In this document: positions 56,601 through 64,000 of the stretch, piece by piece | Position numbering within the stretch: the stretch's first letter is position 1 | How the letters are laid out: every line of letters starts with the position of its first letter | Source: Macrolepiota albuminosa | Lineage: Eukaryota; Basidiomycota; Agaricomycetes; Agaricales; Agaricaceae | Direction of reading: 5' to 3' | Length of the DNA: 64,000 nucleotides | Assembly: GCA_027475525.1 (NCBI GenBank) | Contig: JAMWFC010000124.1 | Location: 248,001 to 312,000, forward strand | Notes under the pieces: generated by a model | Told to the model about the DNA's origin: nothing | Seen by the model: only the letters and a program-made list of their open reading frames with translations | Databases searched by the model: none | Translations under genes and position numbers: made by a program

Positions 56601-57296
56601 TACTTCACATGATCAGGAGACGGAGCACGAGTTTGATCTTGCGGGCGGGGAAATAGATGAACGAGTATGGAGCTGGTCAGACTTGGACTTTGGCTATGAT
56701 ACGAAACCAACGTCGATGTATTCCTCGGTATGTGACGTTCTTTCGATAAAACCATGTAAAACGTACTCTAACACGCGACGGACGTTATACAGAACCCCGC
56801 TCCGGTCCAAATCACTCCATCCACGACAGCTGCACCCGCTTACCAACCCCGTTTCCAGCTCGAACCAACACCCGCGCACGAGCGGTGGTTCAACCCCTGG
56901 GACGCAGACACCACCGTCCACGCCGGCGAATACCTACACCCGCTTCCGCCCACACCCATCTCGCCCATCTCAACCTCATCCATCCCCTCGCCCCTCTCTC
57001 CTTCACCATTCGCGTTCTCCTCCACCACCACCCTCGCGCACACCCCGTGTTCGTCCTTCTCTTCGCTCGCGGGTTGGGATGGCACGACGAGCTCGGACCA
57101 CGCGAATGCGAATGTGAATGTGAATGTGAACTCGGACGCGGACGCGGATCGTAATGCGGGCCCTGGGACTTGTGCGCCGCCGAAGGCGACCGTCGCGGGC
57201 GCGGCGATCGATGGGGTCGGGTGGGGTCGTGGTGGTTTGCAGAGGTTGGGTGTACAGGGTGGGGGATATGGGGTCGATTGTCAGTGGGTCGGGTAA
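53628..57296 (+). CDS. HMG-box transcription factor
   Basis: Three exons fit one frame: 53628-54039, 54089-56727 and 56793-57296, total 1,184 residues, with a GTGAGT donor and CCAG acceptor, then a GTATGT donor and ACAG acceptor. The HMG box spans roughly residues 100-175: YIPRPPNAFILFRSSFIRDQ, EGNHSNLSKIIG, then across the intron MYWKALTKEQRDEWEAKAAQ and HRKRYPDWRF. This MATA-HMG type binds DNA in the minor groove; relatives act in mating and development. A long Ser/Thr/Pro-rich low-complexity region follows to about residue 850, then a Glu/Asp stretch, and an end with AHERWFNPWDADTTVHAGEY. The first exon may hold an 81-base intron at 53700-53780, which would keep the frame. The third exon is supported because splicing opens a long sensible frame. 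Confidence 0.8.
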
Positions 57297-57721
57297 CCTC
57301 TTCTTTCCCCCCTTCTACCCCCCCCCCCCCCCATCCCAGGTTTTAGGTTTGGCTTATCTTTAGAAATGGGCCCGTGGGGTCCGGATGATCTCTTCCTCCC
57401 CCTCTACCAGGTTTTTGGTTTGGCTTACCTTAGATATGCGCCCGTGGGGGGGAGCTGGTGATTGTACATTGTAGATTGTATATTTAACTTTGCAGAGGAT
57501 TTGAGCGAGAAGGAGCGAGAAGATAGGTTCCTCGTTCCTCCTCGTGTGTATATATTTATATCTATACTCCAGCCAAGAATGGCGGAGAGGACTGGGTATG
57601 TTTACTTATAGCCAGTCATTTGTTCGTTTTTGTTGCAAAATAGTAATTTAACGGCGAAAATTCTGCTTTCACTCTGCGAGTCTCATGAAACACTATTTTC
57701 GCGATTGACTTCAGAATCATG
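57297..57721. other. 3' flank of the HMG-box gene
   Basis: A C-run at about 57321-57334 and a GGTTT(T)(A/T)GGTTTGGCTTA(T/C)CTT repeat (57339 and 57409). No gene. Confidence 0.4.
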
Positions 57722-58073
57722 TGTTGGAACATCAGATGTGACGATGTGAAGAGTGAGTGAAAGGTAATATCACGAACCATTGTCATCAGTCTGGTGGCCA
57801 CCGCTGCTTTGTCCGATATAACATATAATAGATAGCTAGCGTACCGAAGTACCCTCAGTTGGTTTACACACTACTGAGGGTACGTTATCCACGATTACTG
57901 CACACCCATATTTATACTAACCACGCTCATACCTAGAATATCGGCTTACTGTGTAATATTCTAGGTACATACAATACAGTTGGTTTACACACTACTGAGG
58001 AATATCGGCTTACTGTGTAATATTCTAGGTGTAGACGACGGTCTACTTACAGCTGCTAGTTCTAGTTCTAACA
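57722..58073 (+). repeat. 5' LTR of the copia element
   Basis: A 352-base LTR beginning TGTTGGAACATCAGATGTG and ending GTTCTAACA. I compared it line by line with 63082-63433 and saw no difference. It contains two perfect hairpins: GTACCCTCAG / CTGAGGGTAC (57849-57883) and ACCTAGAATAT / ATATTCTAGGT (57931-57966), and a rearranged second copy of parts of both. The primer-binding region after it begins GGTTATGGGCC, a form I associate with copia elements. Confidence 0.9.
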
Positions 58074-58331
58074 GGTTATGGGCCTTATCGAGTGGACTAC
58101 CTAAGACGTACTGCCACTCGTTGGAACTTTTCCCTTCTCGTCTTTGTCTTGGCGCCGATCGCACCGGGCCACCCCATTTTGGAGCTTTCTCCAGATTTGG
58201 TACATCCTTTTGTTGTCGGATAATCCTTTTGATTGTCCGCCTTGTTTCGCCCAGCCCCGGAAACAAGGAACCGTCGCTTGCCTGACCAGAAGACGACGTT
58301 TTCTTACCCACACGTACCCTGAAATATCTCG

Positions 58332-61300
58332 ATGTCTCTCAATACCCCCCCCTCTATCCCTGCTATCTCTGTCCGTGGCGCAGACTGGAAGTCCGATAAA
58401 TTCAATCGAAATTCCCCCACGTCCAACTTCTCGAAGTGGTCCAAAGCTCTGAAGATCCACCTCTCACTCCTAGGCCTAAAGTCCTATGTCTTCGCGCCGT
58501 TCGTAGCCGTGCCGAGTGCAAAGAGCGAGCCCGTCGCACACCAGAACTGGTGCGCAAATGACGACCTCGCACGAGCAATCATCATGACGGCAATCGATGA
58601 ATCTGAATACGAAGGGCTCGACGAAGACAAGACAGCGGCGAATCTCTACGCACAGATAAAGACCCACGCGGAAGGAGAGGGACCTGTACGGATGGTCGCC
58701 CTCATACAGGAGGTACTGAAGATTCAGTGCTCACCTGAGGAACCGCTGACAGTTACTGCGAAACGGATTTGCGATATTGTCAGCCGGATCTTTGCGATAC
58801 AGTCGTTGGACGAAGACCTCTTCAAATGCGTAGTCCTCCTTAACAGCCTGAGTGACCCCCAGTACTCTGCCGTGCAGACCCAGGTGTCACGCGGTCTCGC
58901 TGATTCCACGACGGCCAACCCGTATAAATCAGACAATATCCGGAAGCTCCTTGAGACCGTGCAGAACCTCACTCACCTCAAAACCAGCTCATCCGGCCTC
59001 TCCACAGACACCGCACTTGCCGTGTCCACACGAGGTCGTTTTCGCTCGCCGAGACCCAACCTCCCTGGTCATGACCACGCTGCCGGAGTCAAATGCTGTG
59101 CGACGTGCGCCACACACAATCGACCGTGCGGTGGGCACGAAGCACAGTACTGCGCACACCCCGGCGGGGCTATGGAAAAGGATGGTTTCAACGCCGCGCG
59201 TGATGCTGCACGCGCTGCCGCTCCTAGCCGTCATGCGAAAAGCAAAAGCACCGGCAATAAAGTATACACGCAGCTCACCGGCCCGAAAGGCAAGGTCTAC
59301 CTCGTTGAGGAAGGAGCCCTGGGGAAGCTACAGACGCTGAGCGAGGAAGCGACACCGTCCGGATTCGCAGGCCTAGTCACCGACGACCTCTCTTCGGTCC
59401 CCGCCACTTGCGACACCGAGTGGGAAGGCTGGATGGCAGTAATCGTTGAGGAGGAGAACAACATTGTTAGCGTCATCGATCAACCAGCAACGATTAACGA
59501 TCCACTCACAAAGGGATCAACTGACCAGCTCCAAACGCCAATGGCTCTCTCCGCAACAGCAGATCGCCTATTTTTTATCGACTCAGGCGCCACAGTCCAC
59601 ATCTCGCCCTATAAATCTGATTTCCACACGCTTCAACCCATCACTCCTAAAGCCATCAAAGGAGTCGGCGGCTCGACAATATCGGCCCAAGGGATAGGAA
59701 ACGTCACACTGCACACATCTGAAGGGAAGTTACTCACCCTCAAGAACGTCCTATATGTCCCCGATTCCACTGTCCGCCTCGTCTCAGTCAGCTGCATTGC
59801 CGCGGACAGTAACGCGCACTCTCAATTCGATGACCGCGAAGTCCGAATCGTAGATCACGTCACCCACAACATCATCGCACGAGGACCCCTAATCAAGGAG
59901 AAAGGAATGACCGCGAAGTCCGAATCGTAGATCACGTCACCCACAACATCATCGCACGAGGACCCCTAATCAAGGAGAAAGGACTTTACACCATCGACCT
60001 TTCACCCACCACCGCGGAACACGCCTACACGGTTAGCCAAGGAGTCAATATAGAGACTTGGCACCGCCGTCTCGGACACGCAAACTATCAAGTGATCCTC
60101 CACTTAGCCCGCGATCGTAAGATCAAAGGTGCGTCCAACCTTCATTCCTCTCTGCCACCGAAGTGTAACAGCTGCATCCTGGGAAAACAGACCAGATCCC
60201 CAGTACCGGTAGCACGAGAGGAAGGACGCAGAGGGTCGCGGAAATTAGAGATCGTGTGGGCAGACCTGATGGGACCAGTAAATGTGCGATCCAAGTCTGG
60301 TAATCACTACATACTAGATATTGTTGATGATTACACCAACATGACGTGGTCCATTCCCTTGAAGTCGAAAGACGAAGCGTTCGTGGCACTGAAGGCGTGG
60401 GAACTGACACGAGAAAATGAAACCGGCTTGAAGGTTGGAAAATACCGCACCGGATTCGATGGCGAGCTCTATAGCAGAGATATGGACAAATGGCTAAAGT
60501 CCAGAGGAGTCTCGAGCGAACATAGTGCACCGTACACGTCAGCTCATATCGGACGAGTCGAGAGGATGCACCGCACCTTAATGGGAAAAGCACGAAGTAT
60601 GAGGATAGACTCACACTGCCCAGAGTACCTCTGGGACGAATTCTACCTCACAGCCGCTCATCTCCACACGAGAACTCCCACTAAATCACTAAATGGACGC
60701 ACACCACACGAGTTATGGTTCGGACGCGAACCTGACTACTCTTACATGCGTGAGATCGGATGCCGCGCTTTCGTATTTGTGCAAACTCACAACCCCAAAG
60801 TAAAACCCAGATCTGTAGAGTGTATTCTGATCGGATACGGGCAGAACTCGAAAACATACCGATGTTGGGACAACGTCAACCGCAAAGTATACCAATCGTT
60901 TCACGTGAAGTTTATCGAGTGCCATGAGACTCAGTCGAATAACGTCGCACAAAAGTCGAAAGAACGGGCGCAACCGCCGATTCCCTCGCTCCAAGAACTG
61001 GACCAGTCAGCGACCCTTACACCACAGGAGGAGGACGATGACCTTGGATGTGAGATGGAGACGAGTACCGCGACTTACGATGCAACCGAAACCGCTCCAC
61101 CGCCGACTCAACTGCAACCAGACCTCGACGATCAAACACCTGCCGAAGATGTCCTGAGAAGATCGACACGCACCCGTCAACCCACCGAAAAGGCAACAAC
61201 GCATGAGAATCGACAAACGACGAGGTTGGAGAAGATCATGGAAGAAGTAAGGGAAGGTGAGACCAGGTCGAAACAGAGAAAATTGGAGCGACGCACACAG

Positions 61301-63019
61301 ATACGACACGCATGCGACAACGCAGTCACGCCGAACATCGAACTAGCGCCCGCACCCACAGATGACAACATCGATCACGATCGAATACTTGCCGCGATAT
61401 CTCAGCTAGGCGACATTGAGCCCCTGCCACTGTTCGCGGAAGAAGAACCGAGAACGTGGCAAGAAGCAAAAGAGAGCCCCGATGCAGAGAAATGGAGGCA
61501 AGCTTACCTAGAGGAGATGAAGTCTCTGAAAGACATGAACGTCTATCACCTGATTCCACGTACAGCTGTCCCACATGGGCACAAGATACGAAAAGGCCGC
61601 CCAATATTCAAAATAAAACGGGACGAACATGGAAAAGCAGTGAGATACAAGGTGCGCCTTGTGTTCAAGGGATATGAACAAATTTACGGCAGGGACTACA
61701 ACAAAACCACCTCACCGACAACACGCATGGAATCGTGGCGGATACTGTTACACATAGCGGCAGTGGAAGGCTGGGACGCGACCCAGATCGACGTGAAGAC
61801 TGCGTTCCTATATGGAATTCTTCCCGAAGACGAAACACAGTACATGGAACAACCCCAGGGGTTCGAGGAGCCAGGGAAGGAAGATTGGGTATGCGAGCTG
61901 ACACGCGGACTATACGGCATGAAACAAGCTGGGAGAATCTGGAACCAAACCCTAAACGAATGGATGGTCGAATGGGGTTTTTCTCGCCTGGCCTGCGAAT
62001 CCTGTATATATTACAGGAAGTCCCACACTGGTACGATTATTGCCGCCGTACATGTTGACGATTTTCTCTCTATCGCCAGCTCAAAGGAAGAAAATGACCG
62101 TTTCAAGTCTCAAATGCGCAAAGCATGGACGATATCAGATCTCGGCACCCCGCACTACCTCGTCGGCGTATCAGTTGAATGGGACCGAGCAAACCGCGCT
62201 GTGGCATTATCCCAAACCTCCTTCATTGACAAAGTGATCCAACAGTTTGGTCAAAGCGCCGCACACCCGCTGACTATACCAATGGAACCGGGCCTGAAGC
62301 TCAGACGGCCCAAGCGAGACGCTCAGACCCAAGATGAGAAAGACGACATCGATAAACTACCATACAGGTCCCTGGTCGGATGCCTGCTCTACATCGCAAT
62401 CGCCACACGACCCGACATTGCCTTTGCCGTACAACAACTTTCGCAGTTCCTCGACAACTACGACAAATCGCACTGGACCGCAGGCATACGTCTAGTCCGT
62501 TACCTGAAAGGAACGAGAGATCTCAAACTTCGCTTAGGGGGATCTGCCGTAGTCCTTTGAGGGTTCACAGATGCCGACTGGGCAAGCTGCCTGGACACCA
62601 GACGTAGCACCAGCGGATACACATGGTCATTGGGCACCGGAGCAATATCCTGGTCCGTGCGAAAACAGAAGACGGTCGCCACCTCTTCCTGTGAGGCTGA
62701 GTATATGGCGGCGTACGAGTCAACGCAGGAATGCATTTGGCTGCGCACATTTACAAAGTCACTCGGATGGGACTTCACGCAGAAACCAACGACTCTCTTC
62801 TGCGACAATAAGGCAGCCATCACGCTATCGGAAGACCCGACGGCGCACGCACGGGTGAAACACTTCGACATTAAATATCATTTTATCCGCGAGCACGCGC
62901 AGATGGGTGACATTATCATTAAATACGTCAACACTAGAGACAACGTCGCCGACATGTTCACGAAGGCGCTACCCAAACCCCTATTCGTCCGACTCCGTCA
63001 AATGCTTGGACTATCATGA
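58332..63019 (+). pseudogene. Copia gag-pol polyprotein
   Basis: The order is copia-type: gag (58332 to about 59500; NRNSPTSNFSKWSKALKIHL, CCATCATHNRPCGGHEAQYC), protease (FFIDSGATVHISP near 59570), integrase (TWHRRLGHANY, CNSCILGKQTRSP, VWADLMGPVNVRS, GRVERMHRTLMGKARS), RT (WDATQIDVKTAFLYGILPED, GLYGMKQAGRIWNQ, IAAVHVDDFLSIASS) and RNase H (GFTDADWASCLDTRRSTSGY, ATSSCEAEYMAAYES, FCDNKAAITL). The second integrase Asp motif reads YRTGFDGELYS, slightly unusual. A 77-base duplication at 59830-59983 shifts the frame and creates the stop at 59928-59930; a TGA at 62558-62560 is the only other break. Without the duplication the frame is 1,537 codons. Confidence 0.85.
59830..59983. repeat. 77-bp perfect tandem duplication
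   Basis: Bases 59830-59906 equal 59907-59983 exactly, inside the copia polyprotein between protease and integrase. It shifts the reading frame by two bases. Confidence 0.95.
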
Positions 63020-63081
63020 AAGAAGACACCACGATTCACGCGTGAGGAGGAGAAATGACAATGGTTCGTGGTAAGGAGGAG

Positions 63082-63433
63082 TGTTGGAACATCAGATGTG
63101 ACGATGTGAAGAGTGAGTGAAAGGTAATATCACGAACCATTGTCATCAGTCTGGTGGCCACCGCTGCTTTGTCCGATATAACATATAATAGATAGCTAGC
63201 GTACCGAAGTACCCTCAGTTGGTTTACACACTACTGAGGGTACGTTATCCACGATTACTGCACACCCATATTTATACTAACCACGCTCATACCTAGAATA
63301 TCGGCTTACTGTGTAATATTCTAGGTACATACAATACAGTTGGTTTACACACTACTGAGGAATATCGGCTTACTGTGTAATATTCTAGGTGTAGACGACG
63401 GTCTACTTACAGCTGCTAGTTCTAGTTCTAACA
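63082..63433 (+). repeat. 3' LTR of the copia element
   Basis: Identical in every base I compared to 57722-58073, and followed directly by the target duplication TCATG. Confidence 0.9.
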
Positions 63434-64000
63434 TCATGTGCTTCTACTTGAAAAGAAACAGAAACAACGGATGCCCGATGACATGCACTAAGAGGGTGAT
63501 GGAGAAATGCATCGTCTTCTGCAAGACGGATTTCGACAAGAAAAAATTATTCAACTATTCGTCTACGTTGGAGACTACTTCCTAATCTGGGTTCTCCGTA
63601 TCCGATCAGTCACGTGATTCTTTGTCACCTCCACCTCACTCGTCTGGTTCTTGCTCTTTACAGCCTCAGTTGTCTCCTCCATATTGACACGACACGCTGA
63701 GGCTGTAAGTCCCTACTCACTTGTTGTCAAATTTACAATCGCCTTATTATACAGTTTGTCTGTGTTTGTATCTGTTTAGATGCAATAAACTTAGTTGTCT
63801 CCTCTATATTGACACGACACTGAATCTTTGACTTCGTCGCATGGTGGACAAAATTAGATTTATGTTGGCATTCAATGCCGATATGGCCACAGACTGGCCT
63901 CATCACACTGTCAACCTCGCCCAACACTGTTTACTCATTCCTCTGCCATGTCAAAGCACCCATTGTTCATTAACCACTGCTTTGTCTAATCTATACATCT
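63434..64000. other. Right flank, no gene recognised
   Basis: The sequence AGTTGTCTCCTC-ATATTGACACGACAC occurs twice (63667 and 63794), with one change. The word CAGCCTCAG is matched in reverse by CTGAGGCTG around the first copy, giving a small dyad. No ORF is convincing. Confidence 0.4.

Larger units (their letters stand above)
57722..63433 (+). mobile_element. Ty1/copia retrotransposon, full length
   Basis: Identical LTRs, a purine-rich tract (GGTAAGGAGGAG) before the 3' LTR, and a perfect 5-base target duplication TCATG (57717-57721 and 63434-63438). The only damage in the coding region is one TGA and a 77-base duplication that is probably an assembly error. The true length would then be 5,635 bases. 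It appears to be a recent insertion downstream of the HMG-box gene. Confidence 0.9.

Noticed and set aside
1..64000. CRISPR arrays, bacterial operons, rRNA or clear tRNA genes
   Set aside because: None seen; the repeats are LTRs, transposon ends, or 77-base duplications, and the genes are spliced.

Overview
The window looks like a transposon-rich stretch of a filamentous basidiomycete genome, most likely Agaricomycetes. The evidence is spliced genes with introns of about 25 to 70 bases, a hydrophobic surface-binding (HsbA-like) secreted protein gene, an OTT_1508-type deaminase gene, a basidiomycete-style HMG-box gene, and chromodomain Ty3/gypsy, copia, DIRS-like, Tc1/mariner and hAT elements of kinds I know from Agaricomycetes. 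The species cannot be named from the sequence.

Layout. 1-3.4 kb: minus-strand DIRS-like retroelement running off the left edge. 5.1-6.4 kb: intact deaminase gene (minus). 6.7-8.3 kb: decayed tRNA-dihydrouridine synthase (Dus1) fragment followed by tandem inverted copies of its tail. 9.1-11.2 kb: HsbA-like gene, split by a 1.37-kb hAT-like insertion with an 8-base target duplication. 11.2-13.9 kb: fold-back and tandem repeats and a solo LTR. 13.9-26.8 kb: a large chromodomain Ty3/gypsy element (called G1 below) with an extra long ORF after its integrase; solo LTRs of a second family (L2) sit beside its 5' LTR and inside its 3' LTR. 26.8-43.2 kb: an AT-rich, CpG-poor nest holding a solo LTR, a Tc1 element, a hAT fossil, a minus-strand Ty3/gypsy element (called G3) interrupted by another solo LTR, and a DDE transposon with TA target sites. 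45.0-46.4 kb: an intact seven-exon 2-oxoglutarate/Fe(II) oxygenase gene. 46.4-52.3 kb: AT-rich repeat debris. 53.6-57.3 kb: a large HMG-box gene. 57.7-63.4 kb: a young copia element with identical 352-base LTRs and a perfect 5-base target duplication.

The host genes (deaminase, HsbA, oxygenase, HMG-box) are GC-balanced islands between transposon blocks and do not form an obvious pathway or cluster. Premature stops in G1 are only TGA and TAG, as expected from C-to-T change at CGA and CAG codons, which fits the RIP-like or CpG-deamination decay reported in Basidiomycota.

A caution about the sequence itself: ten tandem duplications with a period of exactly 77 bases are scattered over the window in unrelated contexts. 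This is best explained as an assembly artefact (unmerged k-mer overlaps, k=77) and not biology. One of them breaks the copia polyprotein frame, and without it that frame would be continuous apart from one TGA.
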